Source: an uncultured Bacilli bacterium (lineage in GTDB: Bacteria; Bacillota_I; Bacilli_A; RF39; UBA660). From it: a DNA stretch of 64,000 nucleotides. The DNA lies in contig CAKOMW010000001.1 of NCBI GenBank assembly GCA_934096805.1, forward strand, positions 248,001-312,000, read 5' to 3'. Positions within the stretch are counted from its first letter, which is position 1. Each line of letters opens with the position of its first letter. Shown one piece after another: positions 34,632-43,586 of the stretch. Below the pieces are notes generated by a model, which worked only from the letters and a program-made list of their open reading frames with translations, had not been told where the DNA came from and ran no database searches. Position numbers and translations under genes: made by a program.

Positions 34632-36254
34632 ATGAAGAAATTATCGTTTGAAAAGGGTGCTTTTATCGCTACTTTTTGTATATTTTTGTCTAAAATATTA
34701 GGATTGCTTTATGTAATTCCTTTTTATGCAATTATTGGGGAACAGGCTGGTGTTTTATATAGTTATGCTTATATGATATATACAATATTTTTGTCTATTT
34801 CTACTGCTGGTATCCCTATTGCTATTAGTAAACTTACTAGTGAGTATGAAACTTTAAATATGAAAGAGGCAAAGTCAAGGATGTTTTCTATTTCTATTCG
34901 TTTTATTAATTATTTGTCTGTTTTTATATTTTTTGTGTTGATGGTTTTTGCTCCGGTTATTGCTAAGTTTATAATTGGAGATGCAACGGGTGGAAATAGT
35001 GTTTCTGATGTAGCACTTGTGATTAGATCGATTTCATTTGCGATTCTTACGGTTCCTTATTTGTCTGTGGCACGTGGTTATTTACAAGGACATAGATATA
35101 TTAGTGTTACTTCTTGGAGTCAAGTTATTGAACAATTAGTTCGTGTTTTAGTAGTAATTGTAGGTAGTTATGTTGTTATTTATTTGCTTAAGCTTAGTGA
35201 AGTGACTGCGATTACAGTTTCAGTATTTGGTGCCTTTGTTGGAGCGCTTGGTTCTAGATTTTATATAGCTCATTTCTTAAAGAAAGATAAGGATAATTTG
35301 TTTGTTACTACTGATAAGAAGGATGATGTTTCAAATAAGGAAATTATAAAAAAGATAATTGGTTATGCACTTCCTTATATTGTTATTAGTCTTTTATATA
35401 GTGTTTATACTTTTATTGATGTTATTATTATTAATAGAGTTTTGTATAATATAGTTGGTTATTCACAGGCAGTTGTTGAAACAATTATTAGTACTTATTC
35501 GACATGGGGTGAAAAGCTTCAGATGATAATTACTTCGATTGCTTGTGGAATTGCTATTAGCCTAATTCCTAATATTGTAAGACATTTTGTTGCTAATGAG
35601 AAAGAGAAGCTTAATAATACTTTTAATAAGGCTATTGAAATTGTTCTTTATACTGGAATTCCTTTGGCTATATTAATAAGTATATTCTCTTCGACTGTGT
35701 GGAATGTTTTTTATGGACAAAGTCATTATGGACCTCTTACTATGAAAGTGTTTATATTTGTTGCTATTTTTGCATCTTTAGAGAATGTTTGTAGTTCTAG
35801 TTTACAGGCTATGAATAAGTTTAAGATTTTATATAAGAGTGTTTTTATAGGAATAATTATTAATGCAGTTTTAGATGCTCCGATGATGATACTTTTTTAT
35901 AAGCTTGGTATTTATCCTGTTTATGGGGCAATGGTTGCTAGTATGTTAGGTTTTGGCGCAATATCAGTCATTACTTTCTGGTCATTAAAGAGAGATTGTG
36001 GAATGAGTTTTAAGAGTATTTATAAGACGTTTTTAAAGCTTTTAATTCCTTTTACTGTTATGATTTTGGTAGCTTTAGGGCTTAAATCTTTTATTGTTGA
36101 TGATTGTAGTAGTAGATTAATGTCTATTGTGTATGCTATAATATATTTTGGAGTGTGTTTAGTAATATATTTTGGTATTACAATAAAACAAGGAGTATTT
36201 TTTGATGTACTTAATGATATATTACCAAGTAGATTTAAAAGGAGAGTGAAATAA
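34632..36254 (+). CDS. murJ: Lipid II flippase of the MurJ/SpoVB (YtgP) type
   Basis: 540 residues with about 14 membrane helices. N-terminal family pattern GAFIATFCIFLSKILGLLYVIPF, SISTAGIPIAISKL and ARGYLQGHRYISVTSWSQVIEQ. MOP-superfamily exporters of this type flip lipid-linked peptidoglycan precursors. The sporulation paralogue SpoVB is the alternative. The stop codon overlaps the start of the ATP-grasp gene (TAATG), indicating an envelope operon. Confidence 0.85.
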   Translation: MKKLSFEKGAFIATFCIFLSKILGLLYVIPFYAIIGEQAGVLYSYAYMIYTIFLSISTAGIPIAISKLTSEYETLNMKEAKSRMFSISIRFINYLSVFIFFVLMVFAPVIAKFIIGDATGGNSVSDVALVIRSISFAILTVPYLSVARGYLQGHRYISVTSWSQVIEQLVRVLVVIVGSYVVIYLLKLSEVTAITVSVFGAFVGALGSRFYIAHFLKKDKDNLFVTTDKKDDVSNKEIIKKIIGYALPYIVISLLYSVYTFIDVIIINRVLYNIVGYSQAVVETIISTYSTWGEKLQMIITSIACGIAISLIPNIVRHFVANEKEKLNNTFNKAIEIVLYTGIPLAILISIFSSTVWNVFYGQSHYGPLTMKVFIFVAIFASLENVCSSSLQAMNKFKILYKSVFIGIIINAVLDAPMMILFYKLGIYPVYGAMVASMLGFGAISVITFWSLKRDCGMSFKSIYKTFLKLLIPFTVMILVALGLKSFIVDDCSSRLMSIVYAIIYFGVCLVIYFGITIKQGVFFDVLNDILPSRFKRRVK

Positions 36255-37276
36255 TGGGAATATTTAGAATATATGTTAATAAATTTAAAGAGATTAAGCT
36301 TGATAGAATGAATATGCTTGCTAGTCGTATTGCTAGTGCAAATAATAAGAGTGTTTCTTATGTTAAGAGGGATATGGTTAAGAATTTTCTTGTTTATAAA
36401 ATAGGTTATACTGATTATTTTAAGAGTGATTTTATTAATCTTACTAAGGAACAAAAAAAGGATTTTGTTACTTCGAAGAACTATATAAGTATACTTTCAT
36501 ATTTGAATCCTAAACCTTATAGGGCTCTTATGAATGATAAATTAGTTTTTAATAGAATTTATAGAGATTATTTGAAGAGGGATTTTATTGATGTTAGAAC
36601 TGCTTCGGTAGAAATGCTGTCAAAGTTTTTGAAAGGAAAAAAGAATGTTTTTGCAAAACCTACGACAGAGTTTGGTGGAGAAGGTATAGAAAAAATAAAG
36701 GTTTCTGATATTAAAGATGTTGAGAAATTTAAGAAGAAATTAATTTCTAATAAACAGTTTTTGTTGGAGGAAGAAATTATTCAACATGATGTTGTAAAGA
36801 AAATTAATCCTTATGCTGTTAATACTCTTAGGATTCTTACTTTGTATAAGGATGGTGTTGCGCATATTATTACTAATGCGTTTAGGATTAGTATGGATTA
36901 TAATCCTGCGATACAGTGTAGGGATTCTTATACTCGTCTTGATGTTTCAGGAAATGTTTTATGTAAGTTTACTGATGATGATGGTACAATTTATGATAAG
37001 CATCCTTTGACTGGTTTTGATTTTAGTTCTATAGATAAAATACCATATATAAAAGAGGCTTTTGATATGGTTAAAGAGGCTGCTTTACTTGTGCCAAATA
37101 TTAGGTATGTTGGATGGGATGTAGCAATTTGCAAAGATGGTCCTTGTATAATTGAAGGTAATGAAATTCCTAGTTATGGAATTGTTCAATATTTCCTGCT
37201 TGATAAGAGTAATCCTGGTCATCTTAAACAAATTAGAGATATTATTGGTGACGAAATAAATAATATTAAGTTATAG
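36254..37276 (+). CDS. Sugar-transfer-type ATP-grasp enzyme
   Basis: 340 residues. ATP-grasp features: FAKPTTEFGGEGIEKI (nucleotide-binding loop, ~residue 133), LLEEEIIQHD, NPYAVNTLRILTLY, and the metal-binding tail RYVGWDVAICKDGPCIIEGNE. This pattern matches the sugar-transfer-associated ATP-grasp family found in polysaccharide loci. Acceptor unknown. It is translationally coupled to the flippase, so a role in envelope precursor modification is likely. Confidence 0.8.
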   Translation: MGIFRIYVNKFKEIKLDRMNMLASRIASANNKSVSYVKRDMVKNFLVYKIGYTDYFKSDFINLTKEQKKDFVTSKNYISILSYLNPKPYRALMNDKLVFNRIYRDYLKRDFIDVRTASVEMLSKFLKGKKNVFAKPTTEFGGEGIEKIKVSDIKDVEKFKKKLISNKQFLLEEEIIQHDVVKKINPYAVNTLRILTLYKDGVAHIITNAFRISMDYNPAIQCRDSYTRLDVSGNVLCKFTDDDGTIYDKHPLTGFDFSSIDKIPYIKEAFDMVKEAALLVPNIRYVGWDVAICKDGPCIIEGNEIPSYGIVQYFLLDKSNPGHLKQIRDIIGDEINNIKL

Positions 37277-37285
37277 GAGTTTTAT

Positions 37286-37981
37286 ATGAGGATTCTTTTA
37301 AAGATTAGTGGTGAGTCACTTAAAAAAGATAATAATATTGATAAGAGTATGCTTGATAGGATTCTTTCTTTGGTTAAAGGGCGTTCTTCTGATGAGATTA
37401 TTTTGGTTGTTGGTGGGGGTAATTTCTATAGAGGTAGAGATGGCTTGGATATAAATAGAGTTGTTTCTGATAATATAGGGATGCTTTCGACAATGATGAA
37501 CGGAATGGCAATTTCTTCTTATTTTAATGAGAATGGTGTTTCTACTTCGTTGTATGGAGCTTTTGAAATACCAGGAATGGTTCGTAAGGAAAATGTTTTT
37601 TCTGTTATTGAGGATTTAAGATGTGGAAAAGTAGTAGTTTTTGGTGGCGGTCTTGGTGTTCCTTTCTTGTCTACTGATATGACTGCTGTTAATAAGGCTA
37701 TTTCATACGAGGCAGATGTTATTATGATGGCGAAGAATGTTTCTTATGTTTATAATAAGGATCCAAAAGTAGGTGATGCTAAAGAGTATCGAGTTCTTAC
37801 GCATTTAGAGTTGTTTGATTTAGCTGTTAAGCAGGGTGTTTCATCTCTTTTGATTCTTGATATTGAAGCATTGTCGTGTTTGGTAAAGCATAAAATTCCA
37901 ATGTATATTTATAACTGTTCTGATGTTACTTCTTTGGATGATGTTTTTTCAGGGAATGTTGGAACGAAAGTTGTTAGTTGA
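37286..37981 (+). CDS. pyrH: UMP kinase (diverged)
   Basis: 231 residues of the amino acid kinase fold: ILLKISGESL, VVGGGNFYRGRDG, GMLSTMMNGMA, GGGLGVPFLSTDMTAVNKA (usually GGTGNPFFTTD), and NVSYVYNKDPK. It makes UDP from UMP. It lies apart from tsf and frr, its common neighbours. It starts 9 bp after the ATP-grasp gene. Confidence 0.88.
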   Translation: MRILLKISGESLKKDNNIDKSMLDRILSLVKGRSSDEIILVVGGGNFYRGRDGLDINRVVSDNIGMLSTMMNGMAISSYFNENGVSTSLYGAFEIPGMVRKENVFSVIEDLRCGKVVVFGGGLGVPFLSTDMTAVNKAISYEADVIMMAKNVSYVYNKDPKVGDAKEYRVLTHLELFDLAVKQGVSSLLILDIEALSCLVKHKIPMYIYNCSDVTSLDDVFSGNVGTKVVS

Positions 37982-37987
37982 TTTTTG

Positions 37988-38029
37988 TGGACAAAAAAGT
38001 TAAATTATGGTATAATTGTGCCATAATTT
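37988..38029 (+). promoter_or_regulatory. Promoter of the ligase gene with a 9-bp inverted repeat
   Basis: TGGACA (37988-37993), 17 bp, TATAAT (38011-38016). AAATTATGG (38002-38010) and CCATAATTT (38021-38029) form a perfect inverted repeat that flanks the -10 box with a 10-bp spacer. It could be an operator or a 5' hairpin; an operator is favoured because it straddles the promoter. Confidence 0.65.
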
Positions 38030-38051
38030 TATCTTGAGGAGGAATATTATT

Positions 38052-39785
38052 ATGATTAACAAAACTGGTTATCCATCTATTGATGAAGAACATTTAAAGA
38101 ATGTATCGTATTTTAAAAAGAATCCAATTATACCAAATATAAGTGTTTATGATTCGCTTATTATGTTGAGTAAATTTTATAGAAATGAATGTGCAGTTGA
38201 TTGTTTAGATTTGCAAGTTAGTTATAATAAATTAATTGATAATTCTGTTATTATTTCTAAGGCTCTTAAGGAGTTAGGTATTAAAAAGGGAGATATTGTA
38301 ACTGTTTCAATGCCGAATTTTTATCAGGCTATAGCTGTTTTTTTTGCTGCAAATAGAATTGGAGCAGTTACAACGTTTTTAAATTCTTCTTCTAATGTTG
38401 AGGAAGTAAAATATTATTTGAATTTGTTTGAATCTTCTTTGTTTATAAATTTTGATAAAACTAGAGAATATAATGAGACTATTAAGAATTCTACGAAAGT
38501 TAAAAATGTTGTTACTTTGAATAAAATGGATATTAATAAAAAAGATTTTAATATTAATAAAAAAATGGGATATGATGATTTGATTTCGTTTAACGATTTA
38601 GAAAGTGTTTCAAAATATTATACTAAGTTTATTAATCCGTATCAGAGTAAAAAAAATGATTCGTTAATATTATTTACTAGTGGTTCAACAGGTAATCCTA
38701 AGTCAGTAGTTTTAACTAATGAGAATATTTTAGCTTCTGGAATTTATTTGAAGAATTCTTCTAATTTAAAACCAGTTAAAAATGAAAAATGTTTGGTTTG
38801 TGTGCCTTTTGCTTATCCGTATGGATTTGCTACTTCTACTTTACTTACTCTTTTATGTGGTAGGACAGCAATACTTGGACCTGATTTGAATAAAGAAAAT
38901 ATTTCTTATTATTTATCTAAAAATCCTAATATTATATTTGGTAGCCCTGCTTTACTTGAAATGATTATGAGGAATGTTACTCAAGAACTGGATCTTTCAT
39001 CAGTTCATACTTTTATATCTGGTGGAGATTTTCTTACACCATCTCAAAAGGAAAAGGGAGAAGAGTTTTTTAAATTACATGATAGTGATGTTGAAATGAG
39101 TAATGGTTCTGGAAATGCTGAAACAGTTGGTGCAGGAACTAATCATTATGGAATAGATGTTAAGCCAGATACTGTTGGTAAAGTACTTACTGGTTCATAT
39201 CCTATAATTATTGATCCTGAAACTTTAGAGGAAAAGAAATATAATGAGGAAGGAACTTTGTGTATATCTGGTAAGAATGTATTTAAAGAGTATTATAAAG
39301 AACCTGAGCTTACTAAAGAGGCTAAGTTTGAATATAATGGTAGAACATATTTTAATACAGGTACTAATGGTATTTTATATGAAGATGGTTATTTTAAGTT
39401 AACAGGAAGGGCGTCGAGATTTTTTATAATGTCAACTTTAAATAAGGTGTATTTAGATCATGTTCAAAATGCTATTAATATGATTGATATTGTTGATGAA
39501 TGTGCTGTTGTTAAACAAGAAAATCAAGATTTGTTATTTGTTCCTAAAGCTTATATTGTTTTAAAAGATGGTGTATATGATTTGGATAGGGCAAAAGATT
39601 ATATTTTAACTATGTGTAATGGTACTATTTCTAATGATAATTCATCTGTGGAGTTGAAAAAATACGAGATTCCTACTGATATTGAGTTTATTGATCAATT
39701 GCCAAGAAAATCTGGTACAGAAAAGATTGATTATGATTATTTAGAAAATATGAATAAAAGTGTAAAGGTAAAAAAGCTTAAATAG
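38052..39785 (+). CDS. AMP-forming acyl-CoA synthetase-like ligase
   Basis: 577 residues of the ANL superfamily: LFTSGSTGNPKSVVLT (P-loop, ~residue 215), GNAETVGAGTNHYG (A5), YFNTGTNGILYEDGYFKLTGR (A7/A8) and PRKSGTEKIDYDYL with the C-terminal catalytic Lys. It activates a carboxylate as acyl-adenylate. The substrate is unknown. The hinge after TGR lacks the usual K/RD, so activity may be unusual. RBS GAGGAGG before the ATG at 38052; an upstream start would lie in the promoter. Confidence 0.85.
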   Translation: MINKTGYPSIDEEHLKNVSYFKKNPIIPNISVYDSLIMLSKFYRNECAVDCLDLQVSYNKLIDNSVIISKALKELGIKKGDIVTVSMPNFYQAIAVFFAANRIGAVTTFLNSSSNVEEVKYYLNLFESSLFINFDKTREYNETIKNSTKVKNVVTLNKMDINKKDFNINKKMGYDDLISFNDLESVSKYYTKFINPYQSKKNDSLILFTSGSTGNPKSVVLTNENILASGIYLKNSSNLKPVKNEKCLVCVPFAYPYGFATSTLLTLLCGRTAILGPDLNKENISYYLSKNPNIIFGSPALLEMIMRNVTQELDLSSVHTFISGGDFLTPSQKEKGEEFFKLHDSDVEMSNGSGNAETVGAGTNHYGIDVKPDTVGKVLTGSYPIIIDPETLEEKKYNEEGTLCISGKNVFKEYYKEPELTKEAKFEYNGRTYFNTGTNGILYEDGYFKLTGRASRFFIMSTLNKVYLDHVQNAINMIDIVDECAVVKQENQDLLFVPKAYIVLKDGVYDLDRAKDYILTMCNGTISNDNSSVELKKYEIPTDIEFIDQLPRKSGTEKIDYDYLENMNKSVKVKKLK

Positions 39786-39808
39786 CATTGTTTTTACCTT
39801 TTCTTTTT
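39764..39808 (+). terminator. Terminator overlapping the ligase 3' end
   Basis: AAAGGTAAAAA (39764-39774) and TTTTTACCTTT (39791-39801) are perfect 11-bp arms, followed by TCTTTTTG. The left arm encodes part of the last codons. Confidence 0.75.
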
Positions 39809-39842
39809 GTTATAATTTATTTATAAAATTCGAGGTGATATT

Positions 39843-41666
39843 ATGAGCTCTGTTCTTTATTTTACTATATGTGCTTTTTTGGTTTCTTTTTTATTACTTG
39901 TGGTTTTTAATTTGAAAACGCATGTTAATACTATTTCTATTAGAATGTTTTCAATTCTTATATTTGTAAATTTTGTTTCATTAATTATTGAAGCATTATG
40001 TAGCGTTGGTAGTATATTATATAATTTTTATCCGATAATAAGTAATTTGATATTTAAATTGTATTTAGTGTTTATGTTACTATGGATTACCTATTTTACT
40101 CTTTATATTTTTATAATTTCAAAGGATAATTATTATTTGGATAAAAAGTTGAATAAAATATTTAATATTACTAAATTTTGTGTAATTTTAATGGCTGTTG
40201 TTGTTTTTTTGTTACCTATAAATCTTTTTACAAGTAGCGATTTTTCTGTTAGGTATACATATGGTGCAGCAGTTAATTTTTCATATTTAATTTCTGGAAT
40301 AGAAATAGCTTGTATGATTATAATTGTGTTTATTAATTTTAGAAGAATAATTCAAAAAAAATATGTTCCTGTTTTAATATTTTTTGTTCTTGGTGGACTT
40401 GCGATGTTTATTCAATTTAAAAATCCTAGTCTTTTGCTTATTACTAGTGTAGAGACTTATATATTGCTTACAATGTATTTTACTATGGAGAACCCTGATA
40501 CTCAAATAATAGATTTATTAACAAAAAATAAAGAATTAACAGAGCAATCAGTAAATGAAAAGTCTAATTTCTTATTTAAAATATCTCAAGAATTGAGAAA
40601 ACCAATTAAAGATATATCTAAAGATATAAACTTATTAAAGGAAGAAGAAAATAGGGATATAGAAAAGAAATTGATTGAACAAATAGATAATAGTGCTAAA
40701 TGTGCAAATTTTATAATTAATAATATTACTGATATAAGTAGTATGGATGTGAAAAATAGTAGGATTAAAGAGGATAATTATAATATAAAGAGATTATTCA
40801 AGGATATAGAGTTAAGCACTAATAATAATTTAAAGAATAGTAATAAAGATGGTAAAATAAAGTTTACTGTAAAAGAAAATACAAGTTATCCTGAAACAGT
40901 ATATGGAGATAAAATTAAATTGAAGCAAATATTGATGTCTATAATAAATAATTCAATAAAATATACTGATGCTGGTCATATTGATTTAGAAATTGATGCA
41001 ATAGCAAGGTATGATATGTGTAGATTTATACTTACAATAACGGATACTGGAATGGGAATGGATATAAGTAAAGTGAATAAGTTGTTGTCAAAAGAAGAAG
41101 AGTTAACAGATAATATGGTTGAAGAAAATAATCTTAATTTAAGTCTACCAGTAGTTCATAAACTATTAAAAGTGGTTGGGGGAAATATTAATATAACAAG
41201 TAAAGAAAATAAGGGTACTATTGTTACGGTAGTAATAAATCAAGAAATAAATTATGATAGTACAGGGTTAATATTAAAGGATATAAATAATTATAGTAAT
41301 CCTAAAAGAAGATTAAGAGTGTTACTTGTAGATAATAATGGTGAGTTGGAAAGAGTAAAAAAGATACTGGATGAAAAAGATGCGGATAAGGTTATTACAT
41401 TATTTGGACAAGATTGTGTGGATAAAATAGAGCATAATGAAGATTATGATTTGATAATAATAAAGGATGAGCTTGGTAATGAGACAGCTTTTGAGATTCT
41501 TGATAAGTTAAAACAAATACCAAGGTTTAAAATACCGGTTATAGTGGCAATAAATAAAGAAAAAGAATTTATAAAGGATCATTTTATTGAAGATGGATTT
41601 AAAGATTGTATTATTTTCAATGATGATAGTAAACAAATGATTGATATTTTGTCTAAATATTTATAA
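39843..41666 (+). CDS. Degenerate membrane hybrid histidine kinase
   Basis: 607 residues. Seven to eight membrane helices (~1-215), a linker, dimerisation helix KSNFLFKISQELRKPIKDI (~245), HATPase with N box IINNSIKYT and G1 DTGMGM, then a C-terminal receiver-like domain (RVLLVDNN, ~500-607). Three key elements are missing. The phosphoacceptor His is Gln (SQELRKP). The G2 box lacks GxGL (NNLNLSLPVV). The receiver Asp position reads Lys (YDLIIIKDEL). It is probably a sensory pseudokinase. It has its own TATAAT promoter and follows the ligase gene. Confidence 0.85.
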   Translation: MSSVLYFTICAFLVSFLLLVVFNLKTHVNTISIRMFSILIFVNFVSLIIEALCSVGSILYNFYPIISNLIFKLYLVFMLLWITYFTLYIFIISKDNYYLDKKLNKIFNITKFCVILMAVVVFLLPINLFTSSDFSVRYTYGAAVNFSYLISGIEIACMIIIVFINFRRIIQKKYVPVLIFFVLGGLAMFIQFKNPSLLLITSVETYILLTMYFTMENPDTQIIDLLTKNKELTEQSVNEKSNFLFKISQELRKPIKDISKDINLLKEEENRDIEKKLIEQIDNSAKCANFIINNITDISSMDVKNSRIKEDNYNIKRLFKDIELSTNNNLKNSNKDGKIKFTVKENTSYPETVYGDKIKLKQILMSIINNSIKYTDAGHIDLEIDAIARYDMCRFILTITDTGMGMDISKVNKLLSKEEELTDNMVEENNLNLSLPVVHKLLKVVGGNINITSKENKGTIVTVVINQEINYDSTGLILKDINNYSNPKRRLRVLLVDNNGELERVKKILDEKDADKVITLFGQDCVDKIEHNEDYDLIIIKDELGNETAFEILDKLKQIPRFKIPVIVAINKEKEFIKDHFIEDGFKDCIIFNDDSKQMIDILSKYL

Positions 41667-41668
41667 TT

Positions 41669-41711
41669 GTCAACAAAAAAGGTTGACAGGCATATAATTG
41701 TTGTGTATAAT
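41669..41711 (+). promoter_or_regulatory. Promoter of rpsP-khpA with overlapping inverted repeat
   Basis: TTGACA (41683-41688), 17 bp, TATAAT (41706-41711). The -35 box is the right arm of TGTCAAC-N6-GTTGACA, which follows the kinase stop codon. The repeat may be a weak terminator or an operator. Confidence 0.75.
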
Positions 41712-41738
41712 ACTAGTAGTTTTGAAAGGAGAAAGATT

Positions 41739-42008
41739 ATGGCTGTAAAGATTAGATTAACAAGAATGGGTTCTAAAAAGAGACCAAGTTATAGAATAGT
41801 TGCTACTGATTCTAGATCTTCTAGAGATGGTAAGTATTTAGAATTAATTGGTTTTTATAATCCAATTACAAATCCTGCTGAAATAAAAGTGAATGAAGAA
41901 GTTGCTTTAAAATGGTTAAGAAATGGTGCTATTTTAACTGACACTGCTAGAGATTTACTTAGTAAGGCTGGAGTTATGAAAAAATTTCATGAAGAAAGAA
42001 GTAAATAA
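41739..42008 (+). CDS. rpsP: Small subunit ribosomal protein S16
   Basis: 89 residues: AVKIRLTRMGSKKRPSYRIVATDSRSSRDGKYLELIGFYNP in outline is the S16 signature. The ATG at 41739 follows GAAAGGAGAAAGATT. Longer starts run through the promoter. It is followed 2 bp later by khpA, as in most Firmicutes, but rimM and trmD do not follow. Confidence 0.98.
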   Translation: MAVKIRLTRMGSKKRPSYRIVATDSRSSRDGKYLELIGFYNPITNPAEIKVNEEVALKWLRNGAILTDTARDLLSKAGVMKKFHEERSK

Positions 42009-42010
42009 TT

Positions 42011-42259
42011 ATGGATTTAGTGAAGTTAACAGAGGAATTAATTTTATCAGTTGTTTTAGATAAGGATATTGTTGCTGTTAAGGAGTTTCCTAGTGAAGAT
42101 GACAATGTCATTGTTATAGAGGCTCTTGTTTCAGAAGATGATATGCCTAGAGTTATTGGCAAAAATGGTAAAGTTATTAATTCTATTAGAACTTTGGTTC
42201 AAGCTAGTAGTTATATAAAAGATAATAAAATTATAAAAATTAATATTGATAGCATTTAA
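42011..42259 (+). CDS. khpA: KH-domain RNA-binding protein KhpA
   Basis: 82 residues with a single KH domain; GxxG loop VIGKNGKVINSIRTL. KhpA, often with KhpB/Jag, binds RNA and influences cell elongation. The conserved rpsP-khpA order supports the call. The usual rimM-trmD-rplS continuation is replaced by a tRNA and the prophage. Confidence 0.93.
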   Translation: MDLVKLTEELILSVVLDKDIVAVKEFPSEDDNVIVIEALVSEDDMPRVIGKNGKVINSIRTLVQASSYIKDNKIIKINIDSI

Positions 42260-42262
42260 TGC

Positions 42263-42290
42263 TTGACAAAGTTTTATATTTTAGTATAAT
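42263..42290 (+). promoter_or_regulatory. Promoter of tRNA-Ala
   Basis: TTGACA (42263-42268), 16 bp, TATAAT (42285-42290). The transcript would start with a small hairpin GTCCAA-GTGA-TTGGAC (42298-42313) before the tRNA, a likely processing leader. Confidence 0.75.
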
Positions 42291-42319
42291 TATAAGTGTC
42301 CAAGTGATTGGACTTGTCT

Positions 42320-42396
42320 GGGGGATTAGCTCAGTTGGCTAGAGCACCTGCCTTGCACGCAGGGGGTCATGGGTTCGAATCCCACATCCTCCACCA
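42320..42396 (+). tRNA. tRNA-Ala (anticodon UGC)
   Basis: 77 nt with CCA encoded. Acceptor GGGGGAT pairs with ATCCTCC (one G-U). The D-arm is TTAGCTCAGTTGGCTAGAGC. The anticodon loop CTTGCAC holds TGC. The T-arm is GGGTTCGAATCCC. The prophage starts directly downstream and most likely used the 3' half of this gene as its attachment site. Confidence 0.97.
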
Positions 42397-42408
42397 TGTT
42401 AGATTATT

Positions 42409-42431
42409 ACCCTTGTATATCAAGGGTTTTA
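42409..42431 (+). terminator. Terminator after tRNA-Ala
   Basis: ACCCTTG-TATAT-CAAGGGT followed by TTTTATT. It may belong to the phage side of the junction. Confidence 0.8.
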
Positions 42432-42471
42432 TTATGCTTTAATGTTTTCAAACACACTAACAAACACACTT

Positions 42472-43569
42472 TTAAAGATTATTCAATATATTTGTCATAT
42501 CTTCTAATTCACTTTTGTACATATGTGTATATGTATTCAAAGTTATTGTTATGTTGCTATGACCTAAATATTTTGATACAAGGGCTATAGAAGCCCCTTT
42601 GTTTATTAACAAACTGGCGCAACTATGTCTAAAATCATGTATTCTAATTTGCCTTAATTCTGCTTTCTTGCAATAATCATTTTTCTTTTTTTGTATTGTT
42701 GTTTCTGCAAACGGTCTAGTGTTGCCAAAAACAAACCATTCATTTTTATAATCAGTATATTGTTTAGCATTGTAATGCATTGTATTTAAATCATTTAACA
42801 ATGTAATTGGTATTGGTAATACTCTAATACTAGTTTTTGTTTTTGGGCTCGAAATAGTCCATTTTTCGCCCTTTATTTTAGTTGTTACTGTTTTGTTAAC
42901 GGAAATAGTTTTATTAGTAAAATCAATATCTTTCCAAGTTAAAGCGCAACATTCTCCTTGCCTCAAACCTAAATAATATAATGCCTCAAAAAAAGTATGA
43001 AGTTCAAAGTTGTTTATTACGCTATCAAACTTTTTATATTCTTCATATGTAAAGAAATCCATTTCTTTTTTAATTTGATTTATTTCTTTGAAGTTTTCTA
43101 TAAATCTTAAGATACTATCACTTGTATTGTAGTATTTATTTGAATATATTACTAATCTTTTAAACAAACCTAATATTTTATTTTTATATGTTGATGTAAA
43201 AGGTAAATCGTTTAAATAAGTAACAAACTTTTTATATGTATTTAAATCAATTTTATTTATTTTGTAGTTTTTAATATTATCGAGATGAATATACAAGGCA
43301 ATATCTTTTAGTATTGTTTGTTTTTTTACTTTCTTTTTTTTATTTTCAATGTATTCTTTAAATATTTCATCAATTGTAATATTAGATGTGTTTGTTTTTT
43401 GGTTTAAAACTTTAATTTTATATAATGCTTCTTCTGTTTCAGCTTCTTTTTTTGTTTTGAATTTTTGAGAAGAGTAGTCATGATACTCTCCAAATATATC
43501 TTTGTATTTAATTCTAAAGAAATATTGTCTACCATCTTTAGTTTGTTTTTTACTTTTGTAAATTGCCAT
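42472..43569 (-). CDS. int: Phage integrase, tyrosine recombinase
   Basis: 365 residues. The N-terminal DNA-binding region is AP2/Arm-like (MAIYKSKKQTKDGRQYFFRIKY), followed by a SAM-like core-binding domain and the catalytic domain. The catalytic residues are visible: Arg in LGLRQGECCAL, HDFRHS (HxxR), LGHSNITITLNTYTHM with the second His and the nucleophilic Tyr. It points toward the tRNA-Ala gene 76 bp away. The ATG at 43569 fits a GGAG spaced 9 nt upstream; an in-frame TTG 15 nt upstream overlaps it. Confidence 0.96.
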   Translation of the reverse strand: MAIYKSKKQTKDGRQYFFRIKYKDIFGEYHDYSSQKFKTKKEAETEEALYKIKVLNQKTNTSNITIDEIFKEYIENKKKKVKKQTILKDIALYIHLDNIKNYKINKIDLNTYKKFVTYLNDLPFTSTYKNKILGLFKRLVIYSNKYYNTSDSILRFIENFKEINQIKKEMDFFTYEEYKKFDSVINNFELHTFFEALYYLGLRQGECCALTWKDIDFTNKTISVNKTVTTKIKGEKWTISSPKTKTSIRVLPIPITLLNDLNTMHYNAKQYTDYKNEWFVFGNTRPFAETTIQKKKNDYCKKAELRQIRIHDFRHSCASLLINKGASIALVSKYLGHSNITITLNTYTHMYKSELEDMTNILNNL

Positions 43570-43586
43570 TAAAATCAACTCCAATC

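Noticed and set aside
42298..42313. Hairpin before tRNA-Ala as a T-box or riboswitch
   Set aside because: Only a 6-bp stem, no T-box sequence and no terminator. A processing leader is simpler.
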